Part shown: positions 45,964 to 54,852 of the stretch, in pieces
How the letters are laid out: every line of letters starts with the position of its first letter
How positions within the stretch are numbered: the stretch's first letter is position 1
Assembly (NCBI RefSeq): GCF_900109605.1
Contig: NZ_FOAM01000020.1
Location: 1 to 64,000 of the forward strand
Origin: Xaviernesmea oryzae
Lineage (GTDB): Bacteria; Pseudomonadota; Alphaproteobacteria; Rhizobiales; Rhizobiaceae
Length of the DNA stretch: 64,000 nucleotides
Direction of reading: 5' to 3'
Translations under genes and position numbers: made by a program
The notes under the pieces: generated by a model
Seen by the model: only the letters and a program-made list of their open reading frames with translations
What the model was told of the DNA's origin: nothing
The model's database searches: none

Positions 45964-46914
45964 ATGACCGAACCGAACAAGACCCCGGTGACCCTGATCG
46001 GCGTGCCGCTGGAAGAGGGGTCCGGCCGGCGTGGCTGCGTCATGGGGCCGACGGCGCTTCGCATCGCCGGTGTCGACAGGGTGCTGGCGGAACTCGGCTT
46101 CCGCGTGAGCGACGCGGGTGACTTGAAGCCCGAGCCCGTCGAAGGGCTGGAGGTCGGTCTGCCACCACAGGCGCAGGCGAAAAACCTTGCCATCGTCGCC
46201 GGCTTTACCCGCGCACTGGAAGCGGCGACCCATGCGGCCGCCAGCGCCGGACAGCTGCCGATCCTGCTGGGTGGCGATCATGCCCTGTCCATGGGCAGCG
46301 TCTCCGGCATGGCCCGGCATGCGAGCGAACGCGGCCGCCCGCTCTTCGTGCTCTGGCTCGATGCCCATGCCGATTTCAATTCGAGCGAGACGTCCCCATC
46401 CGGCAATATGCACGGCATGCCGGTTGCCTTTTTCTGCGGAGAGGCAGCTTTGCCCGGCATCCTGCCCGACGACCGGCCGCTGGTCGATCCGCGCCGCGTC
46501 TACCAGGTCGGCATTCGCTCGGTCGATGCGCGCGAGCGCGAAGAGGTCGCCGAGCACGGGGTCAATGTCTATGACATGCGCGCGCTCGACGAAATGGGAG
46601 CCGCCGCGATCATGCGCGAAATCCTGGCGGCCGTGGAGGCTGAAAACGGCCTTCTCCATGTCAGCCTCGACGTCGATTTCCTCGATCCGGAGGTCGCACC
46701 GGGCGTCGGAACCACCGTGCCGGGTGGTGCGACCTTTCGCGAGGCGCATCTGATCATGGAAATGCTGTGCGACAGCGGCTTGGTCAGTTCGCTCGATCTG
46801 GTCGAGCTCAACCCCTTTCTGGATGATCGCGGCAAAAGCGCGCGCATCCTGGTGGAGCTGACCGCCAGCCTCTTTGGCCGGCGCATTTTCGACCGGCCGA
46901 CGCGCAGCGCCTGA
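45964..46914 (+). CDS. rocF: Arginase
   Basis: Hydrolyses arginine to ornithine and urea using two manganese ions. The 316-residue protein has the metal motifs LLGGDHALSMGS, LWLDAHADFNS and SLDVDFLDP, plus GNMHGMPVAFF and the substrate-side ELNPFLDD (E277-type Glu). The start follows AAGGAG by 9 bases. It is a single gene; ornithine from arginase feeds proline catabolism in rhizobia. Bases 45753-45963 contain no gene I can support. Confidence 0.93.
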   Translation: MTEPNKTPVTLIGVPLEEGSGRRGCVMGPTALRIAGVDRVLAELGFRVSDAGDLKPEPVEGLEVGLPPQAQAKNLAIVAGFTRALEAATHAAASAGQLPILLGGDHALSMGSVSGMARHASERGRPLFVLWLDAHADFNSSETSPSGNMHGMPVAFFCGEAALPGILPDDRPLVDPRRVYQVGIRSVDAREREEVAEHGVNVYDMRALDEMGAAAIMREILAAVEAENGLLHVSLDVDFLDPEVAPGVGTTVPGGATFREAHLIMEMLCDSGLVSSLDLVELNPFLDDRGKSARILVELTASLFGRRIFDRPTRSA

Positions 46915-47060
46915 CAAGGGCATCCGAACACCAAGCAACCTGCGAATTCGAGTGCCAAAGCGATAAGAACTCTTAAGAAATCATCGCTAATCTTGCTTCA
47001 AGAGGCTATTGCGGCGCCGCTCTACTGACGGCGGCGCTTGAGGATCGGAAGGACGAGATT

Positions 47061-47540
47061 ATGAGCAGCCCTTTGAAAATGGCCGGCTTCGACGGCGAGA
47101 CCCTCGAAATCATCGCTTTCAGGCTGCATGAGCAGGAATTCTGCGTGAAGACCACGACCATCCGCGAAATCCGCGGCTGGGCCCCCTCCACGCCCATCCC
47201 GCATTCGCCGGCCGAGGTGATCGGCGTGATGAACCTGCGCGGCACGGTTATTCCCATCATCGACCTCGCCCACAAGCTCGGCATGGAAAGCACTGTTGCC
47301 AACGAGCGCAGCGCCATCGTCGTGGCGGAAGTGCACAATATGGTCGTCGGCCTGGTGGTCGATCGCGTCTCCGACATTCTGACGGTTCAGGGCAGCCAAG
47401 TGCAGCCGGTTCCGGAAATCACCACCTCCTTCGACCGCAGCTTCGCGGAAGGCATCATCGCCAGCGATGCCGGCATGATCTGCTTCCTCAATCTCGCCCG
47501 CATGTTCAAGGAACGCGACACCGACGACTGGGCAGCGTAA
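47061..47540 (+). CDS. cheW: CheW chemotaxis adaptor
   Basis: A 159-residue CheW-domain protein linking chemoreceptors to CheA. ETLEIIAFRLHEQEFCVKT, REIRGWAPSTPIPHSP and EVIGVMNLRGTVIPIIDL match the family, as do VGLVVDRVSDIL and the C-terminal ICFLNLARMF. It starts behind GGAAGGACGAGATT. No other chemotaxis gene lies nearby, so it is an orphan cheW relative to the main cluster. Confidence 0.92.
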   Translation: MSSPLKMAGFDGETLEIIAFRLHEQEFCVKTTTIREIRGWAPSTPIPHSPAEVIGVMNLRGTVIPIIDLAHKLGMESTVANERSAIVVAEVHNMVVGLVVDRVSDILTVQGSQVQPVPEITTSFDRSFAEGIIASDAGMICFLNLARMFKERDTDDWAA

Positions 47541-47679
47541 AGCATCGAGCGGGAAGTCGTTATCGGCCGACGCTCTCGATTCTTCGCTCTTGCATCGGAT
47601 GTCCCGGCCATCGATTGCGATTGCTGCCCGCACCGGATCTCAGCTTCCAGCAGCGTGTCGATTCGGCCTGACGATCGAC

Positions 47680-47708
47680 AAAAGCCCGGCCCCGCAGGCT
47701 GGGCTTTT
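47680..47708 (+). terminator. Terminator after cheW
   Basis: AAAAGCCC (47680-47687) pairs with GGGCTTTT (47701-47708) around a 13-base loop with further GC pairing. The A and T runs make it usable from both sides. The rest of 47541-47875 shows no gene. Confidence 0.6.
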
Positions 47709-47875
47709 GCGTAGGGTGCATTCGCCAGTTCGCGCGTCTCCGCCCTGGCTTTTCTCTGTAGCCCCGATCGCCCTGCCCTGATGCAACCCTTGACGCAGCG
47801 CCCTGGCGCTTTAGCTCGGCCTGAAGAGACGAGCGGCGGGCCTCATACCCAGTCTCGCTGATAGGAACCCAGAGG

Positions 47876-48670
47876 ATGGCGCAGGACAAGACACGGGACC
47901 GCACAGGCTTCTGGCGTCTGCGCGAAAGGCTGCGCGCGCTCTATCTCGGCACCGGAGCGGCCGCATTGCGCTTTCAGGTCACCATTGCGCTGGTCGATCT
48001 GGCGATTATCCTATTCTTCCTTGCCGGCCCCTATCTGACATCGCGCAACACTTATCTGGCGGTCGATTATACGGTGGCCGGCGTCATCGCGCTGGAGCTT
48101 GTCGCCCGTGGCCTTGTAGCGCAGAAGCCGCTGCGCTGGCTCGTCCGCCCGATGACGCTTGTGGACTTCGCCATCCTTGCCACGCTGCTCTTCCCGGCGC
48201 TGTTTTCCAATTTCGCTTTTCTTCGGGCCTTGCGCATCTGGTCGCTCAGCCAGAGCCGCATGTTCGGCGTGCTCGTCGCGCGGCTGGGCGGCAGGGCCTA
48301 TGAAGACATCATTCGCGCGGTGATCAATTTCGTCACCTTTCTCTTCCTGGTCACGGGCTTCGTCTACACCGCCTTCTTCTATCAGGATTCCGGGATCAAC
48401 GGCTTCGTCGATGCGCTGTACTTTACCGTCGCAACCATCACCACCACCGGGTTCGGCGATATCACCTTGCCGGGTACGCTTGGGAAACTGACCTCGATCG
48501 TGACGATGATCTTCGGCATCTCGCTCTTCGTCCGCCTCGCCCAAGCGATCGTGCGGCCCTACAAGGTCACTTTCCCCTGCCCGCAATGCGGATTGATGCG
48601 CCATGATGCCGATGCGGTGCATTGCAAGGCGTGCGGCCAAGTGCTCAACATCCCCGACGAGGGATCGTGA
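47876..48670 (+). CDS. Voltage-gated-type potassium channel with C-terminal zinc ribbon
   Basis: A 264-residue membrane protein. Four to five hydrophobic helices precede the pore loop TVATITTTGFGDITLPG and a last helix (IVTMIFGISLFVRLAQAIV). The selectivity filter reads TTGFGD instead of the commonest TVGYGD, a known variant in ion-channel 2 family proteins. A treble-cysteine tail (CPQCGLMRHDADAVHCKACG) forms a zinc ribbon in the cytoplasm. No RCK/TrkA-N domain. Start preceded by AACCCAGAGG. Function likely potassium conductance; gating is unknown. Confidence 0.82.
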   Translation: MAQDKTRDRTGFWRLRERLRALYLGTGAAALRFQVTIALVDLAIILFFLAGPYLTSRNTYLAVDYTVAGVIALELVARGLVAQKPLRWLVRPMTLVDFAILATLLFPALFSNFAFLRALRIWSLSQSRMFGVLVARLGGRAYEDIIRAVINFVTFLFLVTGFVYTAFFYQDSGINGFVDALYFTVATITTTGFGDITLPGTLGKLTSIVTMIFGISLFVRLAQAIVRPYKVTFPCPQCGLMRHDADAVHCKACGQVLNIPDEGS

Positions 48671-48914
48671 TCGGTGCGTTCGCCCAGGAGGTCAGGCTGA
48701 GGCAGGCTTGGCGACAGACAGTGATGTGCGCGCCTTACTGAGCCATGATCGCCAATCTGGATTGAGACATCCGGCGTCTTGGAAAGAAGACGCCAGATCG
48801 GGATGACCGCCGGCCCGCCTGGCCGAGGGTCGGAATCCCAGTCTTATTTCAGCTTTGGAGTTGCATGCAGGGGCCAGACGGAAACGGCCACACCGCTGCG
48901 GCTCCAGCGGAGCG

Positions 48915-49133
48915 ATGATGCTGTTCAACATTTTCGTGGCGCTGTATGCCGTTATCGCGGTGGTCTTCCTCGACAATACGTTACGGGAAGGCCAGACCAT
49001 CGGCGCCGGCCGCTGGGACATGATGCGGCTGATCGGCATTGCCGCCTGTTCCATCTGGCCGCTTCTGGTCGCCTATGCCATCATCGTCGCCTTACGAGGC
49101 CGTCTGCCTCAATCCGGCCGCTGGATGCTGTAA
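48915..49133 (+). CDS. Small two-helix membrane protein
   Basis: 72 residues from ATG 48915 (or 69-71 from the next ATG), with two hydrophobic helices (MLFNIFVALYAVIAVVFL and MRLIGIAACSIWPLLVAYAI) separated by a polar loop. No family is recognised. GCGGAGCG precedes the start. Nearest neighbours, the channel gene and the DUF6030-like gene, do not suggest a role. Confidence 0.6.
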   Translation: MMLFNIFVALYAVIAVVFLDNTLREGQTIGAGRWDMMRLIGIAACSIWPLLVAYAIIVALRGRLPQSGRWML

Positions 49134-49401
49134 TATCCTTGATCGGAGGCCAGGGCCCAAGGATCCTGCCTCACCCCGTCGGTCGTCTCGGCTGAAGCGA
49201 TGAGAACATTTTTCGCGCCTTCCGCCGCAGGAAACGCGATCATAGAACTTTTGTTAACGGGACCTGGGATAAAGCTGGGGGTCGCGCCTCCTCTTCCATT
49301 CTCTTTTTAAGAAGGTTCTTGCAGACCTCCCCCGCCATGGCGCACAAGGAGCGACAGCCTCTCCCTTTCGCACGCAGAACAGCAGGAGCTCCAGCCACGT
49401 C

Positions 49402-50394
49402 ATGGATAAGATCCGCGAGCGCAAGCGCAAAAGCCGCTCGGCCCGGAACTTCTTTTTCATCATGCTTCTGTTCATCAGCCTGGCAATCGGCCTGACGGTT
49501 CTCTTGGCCGAAGACATGCGGAACCTGAAATTCCTGATGGCGCGTTTCGGGCTTGATTCGACCCATGTCGTTGCGCGGCTCTACGAGCTGACAAGCTTCT
49601 CCTCGTCCACACCGCCAGAAGCTTCGCCCCTGACCACGGTGCGCAAGAGCGAAAGGCTCGCGGCGTTGCAGATCAGGCTGCCCTCGCTCATGTTCCGAGA
49701 CCTCAAGGCGCCGCAGCAATCCTTCCTGCGCCGGATCCTCGATCCGCCCGCCGGGATCTGCCAGGCTTTCGACAAAGCCGGCTTCAACCCCATGGCCTGG
49801 GAGCCCAGCGCCGAAGGACTGGGCGGTCAGGGCGCCTCCGGCTTCGAGTGCTCCGTCATCATGCCGGTCGGCAAGCCGCCGCTGCGCCCGTCGATTGCGC
49901 CCTCGAAGGCCGCCAATGCGCTGGCCGAGGAAGACCCCGCGCCGGAGCAATCCTCGGTCTTCATTTATGTGCATGGGCCGCGGCTCGATGCGTTCGACAC
50001 CTTCCGCATCAAGATGAACATCGAGCATCCCGAGGACCGCGAAGCCGTGCTCAGACTGGCAAGCCGCGCGGCGGCGCTGTTCTTCAAGCAGGTGCAGTGG
50101 GAGGATGCGGGCGACATTGCCAGTCGCATCCTGCATGCCGAAGAGTTCGACCAGCGCAAATTCGGCAGCCGTCTTCAGCTGAAGAAGGAATTCGGCGAAA
50201 CCCCGCGCTACAATTTCCTTGCCGCCGAAGCACGGCGGTCGCAGGCGCGCGCTCCGTCCGAGCGTTTCTTCGACCGCGAGCAGTGGCTGCCCCTGTTTCG
50301 CGACGGCCTGCTCTTCACCAAGGGCACCGTGCCGCTGGAGCATGTGACCGGCGGCCTGCCGCACAGCGCCGCCATGGCCGCGCACCGTCCTTGA
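49402..50394 (+). CDS. Rhizobial exopolysaccharide-region membrane protein (DUF6030-like)
   Basis: 330 residues: a basic N-terminus, one membrane helix (FFFIMLLFISLAIGLTVLLA) and a periplasmic domain with PPAGICQAFDKAGF, SVFIYVHGPRLDAFDTFRI and FFKQVQWED. I connect it with DUF6030 proteins of Rhizobiaceae, whose role is unknown. It is followed by the ExoY-like transferase in the same direction, so an envelope or polysaccharide function is possible. Bases 49134-49401 have no gene. Confidence 0.6.
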   Translation: MDKIRERKRKSRSARNFFFIMLLFISLAIGLTVLLAEDMRNLKFLMARFGLDSTHVVARLYELTSFSSSTPPEASPLTTVRKSERLAALQIRLPSLMFRDLKAPQQSFLRRILDPPAGICQAFDKAGFNPMAWEPSAEGLGGQGASGFECSVIMPVGKPPLRPSIAPSKAANALAEEDPAPEQSSVFIYVHGPRLDAFDTFRIKMNIEHPEDREAVLRLASRAAALFFKQVQWEDAGDIASRILHAEEFDQRKFGSRLQLKKEFGETPRYNFLAAEARRSQARAPSERFFDREQWLPLFRDGLLFTKGTVPLEHVTGGLPHSAAMAAHRP

Positions 50395-50822
50395 GCAGCA
50401 ACGGCGGGATTAACCAAGCACCATGAGTCTGCGCTGGGCCATCTTGCCAGATCGGCATTAGTTTAATATCTCATTATCCAACAAAAAAACTTAAGTTTTT
50501 AAAACTGAACGGGGACAGGCGTCTCACACGAAGAGAAACGTTGGTGTGTTTCGAAATGCAACAACGATTCCCGATGTGAGACACCAGTGCGACAAAAGCG
50601 GACGAGCGGGGTCAATGAACATGCACCGTCTCACCTAGCGGTGAGCGAGGCATGGTGCTTGTCCGTTATATGCAGGAGCGGACTGGCCAAGTCGGGAGGA
50701 ACCGTTTGACCAATCGATCTGCTCAAGAACCAGGCAGCAAGGAGCATCTCACCATCAGGAGCCACGGCGCGCGCGGCCTTGACGGATTGCAGAAGCTTGA
50801 CCCAACGTCGGAGAAGTTGTCG
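50395..50822. promoter_or_regulatory. Regulatory-looking region upstream of the ExoY-like gene
   Basis: Holds a perfect 16-bp palindrome AAAAACTTAAGTTTTT (50485-50500). GTCTCACA at 50521-50528 is inverted at 50575-50582, and CACACGAAG and GTGTGTTTCG words lie between. No gene is supported. A regulator of exopolysaccharide synthesis could bind here, which is inference. Confidence 0.4.
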
Positions 50823-51497
50823 ATGCAGTCGTCCAGCACCTATGACGTGCGCGCCAATGTCTTCATTACGCCCGTTGCCGTTCCCGACATGCCGGTGCAG
50901 CTCGCCGTCAAGCGGCTGATCGATATTCTCGTATCCGGCTTTATGCTCGTCCTGCTCGCCCCCGTGCTGGCGCTCATCGCGCTCGCCATCAAATGGGAAA
51001 GCCGCGGGCCGGTGCTGTTTCGCCAGATGCGCACCGGCCGCTACGAGGTCCCCTTCGAAATCCTGAAATTCCGTTCGATGTATACCGACCGTGGGGACAG
51101 GACCGGCGTGATGCAGACGGTCGATGGCGATCCGCGCGTCACACGGATCGGGCGCTTCCTGCGCAAGACCAATCTCGACGAGATTCCGCAGCTCTTCAAC
51201 GTGCTGATCGGTGATATGTCGCTGGTCGGACCACGCCCCCATGTGCCTGACATGCTTGCAGCCGGTCGGGTCTATTCGGATCTCGTCCAAGGCTATGAGT
51301 ATCGCCACCTGATGCGTCCGGGCCTCACCGGCCTGTCTCAGGCACGCGGCTTGCGCGGGCCGACCGTGCAGCGCTGGAAGGCGATCCGCCGCATCGTCTG
51401 CGATGTGGAATATGTTCGCCGTTTCTCCCTTCTCCTCGATATGAAGATCATCCTGCGGACCATTTCCAACGAGCTGAGGGGCGGCACGGGCTTTTGA
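50823..51497 (+). CDS. ExoY-like undecaprenyl-phosphate sugar-1-phosphate transferase
   Basis: A 224-residue bacterial sugar transferase that starts polysaccharide repeat units by moving a sugar phosphate from a UDP-sugar to undecaprenyl phosphate at the inner membrane. It has one membrane helix ([20 protein letters not shown]). The catalytic signatures [58 protein letters not shown] and [19 protein letters not shown] are all intact. The start at 50823 is preferred over 50652. No other exo genes adjoin, so it acts in an operon elsewhere or in a small separate pathway. Confidence 0.88.
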   Translation: MQSSSTYDVRANVFITPVAVPDMPVQLAVKRLIDILVSGFMLVLLAPVLALIALAIKWESRGPVLFRQMRTGRYEVPFEILKFRSMYTDRGDRTGVMQTVDGDPRVTRIGRFLRKTNLDEIPQLFNVLIGDMSLVGPRPHVPDMLAAGRVYSDLVQGYEYRHLMRPGLTGLSQARGLRGPTVQRWKAIRRIVCDVEYVRRFSLLLDMKIILRTISNELRGGTGF

Positions 51498-51671
51498 AGC
51501 TGAACGCGCGCCCGATCCTGATATCAGGAACCGGCAGACAGGCCTGACGGGCGCATGGGGTGACATGATGATCCGGCTCATCATCGACACTTTGCCGAAA
51601 CCGCCCCGTTGCGCCTCGTCGCGCTTGCTGCCATGCCCGCGCGCGTCCCGATTGACGAGCCGGAGCGGCGC

Positions 51672-52607
51672 ATGATCGACAAGCTGGAATTCTTCATCAC
51701 CCTCGCGCAAGAGCGCCACTTCGGCCGGGCGGCCGAGGAGCTGGGCATTTCGCAGCCAACCCTTTCGGCCGCGCTGCGCCAGCTGGAGGACCAGCTGGGC
51801 GTGGCGCTGGTGGTGCGTGGCTCGCGTTTCCAAGGGCTGACGCCGGAAGGCCAGCGCGTGCTGGAATGGGCGCGCCGCATTGTCGGAGACGCGCGCACCA
51901 TGCGCGAGGAGATGCGCGCGGCGCGCAAGGGGCTCGCCGGCCATGTGCGGCTCGCCGTCATTCCCACCGCACTGTCCATGGTCCCCAGGCTGACCGAACC
52001 CTTTCAGGCACGCCATCCCGACGTCACTTTCTCCGTAACCTCCCGCACCTCGCTGCAGGTGCTGAGCCAGCTTGAGAATCTCGAGATCGATGCCGGCATC
52101 ACCTATCTCGACAACGAGCCGCTGGGGCGCGTGACCACCGTGCCGCTCTATAGCGAGCGCTATCATCTGATCACCGGTGCGGAAACACCGCTGGCCGATC
52201 GCGCTGAGGTCAGTTGGGCCGAAGTGTCGCGTCTTCGGCTTTGTCTATTGACGGCCGATATGCAGAACCGGCGCATCATCAATGCCCATATGGCCCAAGC
52301 CGGCGTCAGCGCCCATCCGACGCTCGAGTCCAACTCGATGATCGTTCTCTTCTCCCATATCCGAACCGGGAAATGGGCGTCGGTCATGCCGCGCAATGTG
52401 GCGGAATCCTTCGGTTTTTCCGAGGAAATTCGCATGATCCCGATCATCGAGCCGGAGGCCGAGCATATGGTCGGCCTGGTCGCCACACATCGCGAGCCGC
52501 ATACGCCGCTGGTCTCCGCTCTGCTGCATGCCGCCCGCTCCGGCGTCGCGGCCTCCGCCTTTGATAGAGAAAAGCTATCAAGCGACGGATTACCATTATT
52601 GACCTGA
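51672..52607 (+). CDS. LysR-family regulator, probably of the formate dehydrogenase operon
   Basis: A 311-residue LysR regulator. The N-terminal helix-turn-helix reads LEFFITLAQERHFGRAAEEL, ISQPTLSAALRQLEDQLG. The effector domain covers about residues 92-300 (GHVRLAVIPTALSMVPRLTE, AGITYLDNEPLGRV). GGAG precedes the chosen start by 6-9 bases. It lies 169 bp upstream of fdsG in the same direction. Such regulators accompany fds operons in related bacteria, so control of the operon is likely but not shown by an identified site. Confidence 0.85.
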   Translation: MIDKLEFFITLAQERHFGRAAEELGISQPTLSAALRQLEDQLGVALVVRGSRFQGLTPEGQRVLEWARRIVGDARTMREEMRAARKGLAGHVRLAVIPTALSMVPRLTEPFQARHPDVTFSVTSRTSLQVLSQLENLEIDAGITYLDNEPLGRVTTVPLYSERYHLITGAETPLADRAEVSWAEVSRLRLCLLTADMQNRRIINAHMAQAGVSAHPTLESNSMIVLFSHIRTGKWASVMPRNVAESFGFSEEIRMIPIIEPEAEHMVGLVATHREPHTPLVSALLHAARSGVAASAFDREKLSSDGLPLLT

Positions 52608-52776
52608 TCCCTCTCGCTCCTCATTGTCGGCGGATGTAGACGACGAGCCTCGCACCCGGATTTCAACAGTGGCTGGGCGGGCAAAGGCCAAGAGGCTTTG
52701 ATCGCCGCGCCGACCGGGGCTGGATCCGCCAGTGGGCCGATCTTCGTCCGCTTGTCGGTTTGGGAGGACTGACCTG

Positions 52777-53280
52777 ATGACCCTGCATACGACCGCGCCC
52801 GAAGAGGCAGACCGCCTTCCCGCTTCGGCCAAGGAACGGATCCTGGAGATCGTCGCCGACTGTCGAAGCCTGGAAGGCCCGCTCCTTCCCATCCTGCATG
52901 CGGTCCAGCATGAATTCGGCTATATTCCCGAAGGCGCCAAGCCGGTGATCGCCTCGGCGCTCAATCTTTCGCGCGCCGAAGTGCATGGCACCGTCACCTT
53001 CTATCCCGATTTTCGCGCGCATCCCGCCGGCCGTCATGTGCTGAAGCTCTGTCGCGCCGAAGCCTGTCAGGCGCTGGGCGGCCATGCGCTGGGCGACCAG
53101 GCCCGCGCGATGCTTGGCATCGACTGGCACGAGACCGCCGCCGATGGCACGATCACCCTGGAGCCGGTCTTCTGTCTCGGGCTCTGCGCCTGTGGCCCTG
53201 CCGCCATGCTTGATGGCGAGCTTCATGCGCGGCTCGATGCCGACGGCCTTGCTGAGCTGATCACGGAGATCGGCCGATGA
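52777..53280 (+). CDS. fdsG: NAD-dependent formate dehydrogenase gamma subunit
   Basis: A 167-residue NuoE-like [2Fe-2S] subunit. EGPLLPILHAVQHEFGYIP and VHGTVTFYPDF precede the cluster cysteines in LKLCRAEACQALGG and PVFCLGLCACGPA (thioredoxin-like ferredoxin). GGGAGGACTGACCTG precedes the start. First gene of fdsG-fdsB-fdsA-fdhD-fdsD, coding the cytosolic molybdenum formate dehydrogenase that oxidises formate to CO2 with NAD+. Its stop overlaps fdsB by ATGA. Confidence 0.93.
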   Translation: MTLHTTAPEEADRLPASAKERILEIVADCRSLEGPLLPILHAVQHEFGYIPEGAKPVIASALNLSRAEVHGTVTFYPDFRAHPAGRHVLKLCRAEACQALGGHALGDQARAMLGIDWHETAADGTITLEPVFCLGLCACGPAAMLDGELHARLDADGLAELITEIGR

Positions 53281-54848
53281 GCATCACCCTCTTCATTCCC
53301 GCAGATGCGGCGGCCGTCGCGCTCGGCGCCGACCGGGTCGCCAGGGCGCTGACACAGGAAGCGGCAGCGCGCGGTCTCGACATCACCCTCGTGCGCAATG
53401 GCTCGCGCGGCCTCTTCTGGCTGGAGCCGCTGGTCGAGGTCGAGACACCGGAAGGACGCATCGCCTATGGTCCGGTCAGCGCAAAAGATGTCCCCGGCCT
53501 CCTCGATGCCGGGCTCCTCAATGCAAGCCTGCTGGATGGCGCCGACCATCCTCTATGTCTCGGGAAAACCGAGGAGATCCCGTTTCTCAAAGGGCAGACG
53601 CGGCTGACATTCTCCCGCTGCGGCATCACCGATCCGCTCTCGCTGGAGGATTATCGCCGTCATGATGGGCTGAAGGGACTCACGCGCGCCCTCGCCTTGA
53701 GCCCTGCCCAGATCCTGGCCGAAGTGACCGACAGCGGCCTGCGCGGCCGCGGCGGCGCGGGCTTTCCGACCGGAATCAAATGGAAGACGGTCGCGGATGC
53801 CAAGGCCGACCGGAAATATATCGTCTGCAATGCCGACGAGGGCGATTCCGGCACCTTTGCCGACCGGATGATCATGGAGGGCGATCCCTTCGTGCTGATC
53901 GAGGGCATGACGATTGCCGGCATCGCGGTCGGCGCTACCAAAGGTTATGTCTATATCCGCTCGGAATATCCGCATGCGATCGCGGTGATGGAGGAGGCGG
54001 TCGCACGGGCCCGGTCCGCAGGCCTACTCGGTCCTTCGGTGCTGGGCTCGGCCCATGCTTTCGACATGGAAGTGCGCTCCGGCGCCGGCGCCTATGTCTG
54101 CGGCGAGGAAACCTCGCTGCTCAACAGTCTCGAAGGCAAGCGCGGCGTGGTGCGCGCCAAGCCGCCGCTGCCGGCACTGCAGGGTCTGTTCGGCCGACCG
54201 ACCGTGGTCAACAACGTGCTGTCGCTCACCTCCGTGCCGATCATTCTTGAGAAGGGCGCGGGTTTCTACCGTGATTTCGGCGTCGGCCGCTCCAAGGGCA
54301 CGATCCCGATCCAGCTTGCCGGAAACGTCAGGCATGGCGGGCTCTACGAGATCGCCTTCGGGCTGACGCTCGGGGAGATCGTCGAGGGCATTGGCGGCGG
54401 CACGGCTTCGGGACGTCCGGTCAAGGCCGTGCAAGTCGGCGGCCCGCTCGGCGCCTATTTTCCGCCTTCGCTGTTCGATACGGTTTTCGACTACGAGGCC
54501 TTCACCGCCGCCGACGGGCTCATCGGCCATGCCGGCATCACCGTCTTTGACGAGACGGTCGACATGCTCGCCCAGGCCCGCTTCGCCTTCGAATTCTGCG
54601 CGGTGGAGAGCTGTGGCAAATGCACGCCCTGCCGCATCGGTTCGACGCGCGGAGTCGAGGTGGTCGACCGCATCGCGCAAGGCATCGAGCCGGAGGCGAA
54701 CAGGCTGCTGCTGACCGATCTCTGCAACACGATGAAATTCGGCTCGCTCTGCGCGTTGGGCGGCTTCACGCCCTATCCGGTGATGAGCGCGCTCAACCAT
54801 TTCCCGCAGGATTTCCAGCCTGCGTCCCTCGTTGAAGCGGCGGAGTGA
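53277..54848 (+). CDS. fdsB: NAD-dependent formate dehydrogenase beta subunit
   Basis: A 523-residue diaphorase subunit, a fusion of a thioredoxin-like N-terminal domain (about 1-120) with a NuoF-like module. It has the NAD/FMN-binding GLRGRGGAGFPTGIKW, the CNADEGDSGTFADR segment and GAGAYVCGEETSLLNSLEGK. The [4Fe-4S] motif is CAVESCGKCTPCRIGS with the later Cys in TDLCNTMKFGSLCALG. It passes electrons from the alpha subunit to NAD+. The start overlaps fdsG. Confidence 0.94.
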   Translation: MSITLFIPADAAAVALGADRVARALTQEAAARGLDITLVRNGSRGLFWLEPLVEVETPEGRIAYGPVSAKDVPGLLDAGLLNASLLDGADHPLCLGKTEEIPFLKGQTRLTFSRCGITDPLSLEDYRRHDGLKGLTRALALSPAQILAEVTDSGLRGRGGAGFPTGIKWKTVADAKADRKYIVCNADEGDSGTFADRMIMEGDPFVLIEGMTIAGIAVGATKGYVYIRSEYPHAIAVMEEAVARARSAGLLGPSVLGSAHAFDMEVRSGAGAYVCGEETSLLNSLEGKRGVVRAKPPLPALQGLFGRPTVVNNVLSLTSVPIILEKGAGFYRDFGVGRSKGTIPIQLAGNVRHGGLYEIAFGLTLGEIVEGIGGGTASGRPVKAVQVGGPLGAYFPPSLFDTVFDYEAFTAADGLIGHAGITVFDETVDMLAQARFAFEFCAVESCGKCTPCRIGSTRGVEVVDRIAQGIEPEANRLLLTDLCNTMKFGSLCALGGFTPYPVMSALNHFPQDFQPASLVEAAE

Positions 54849-54852
54849 TTCC

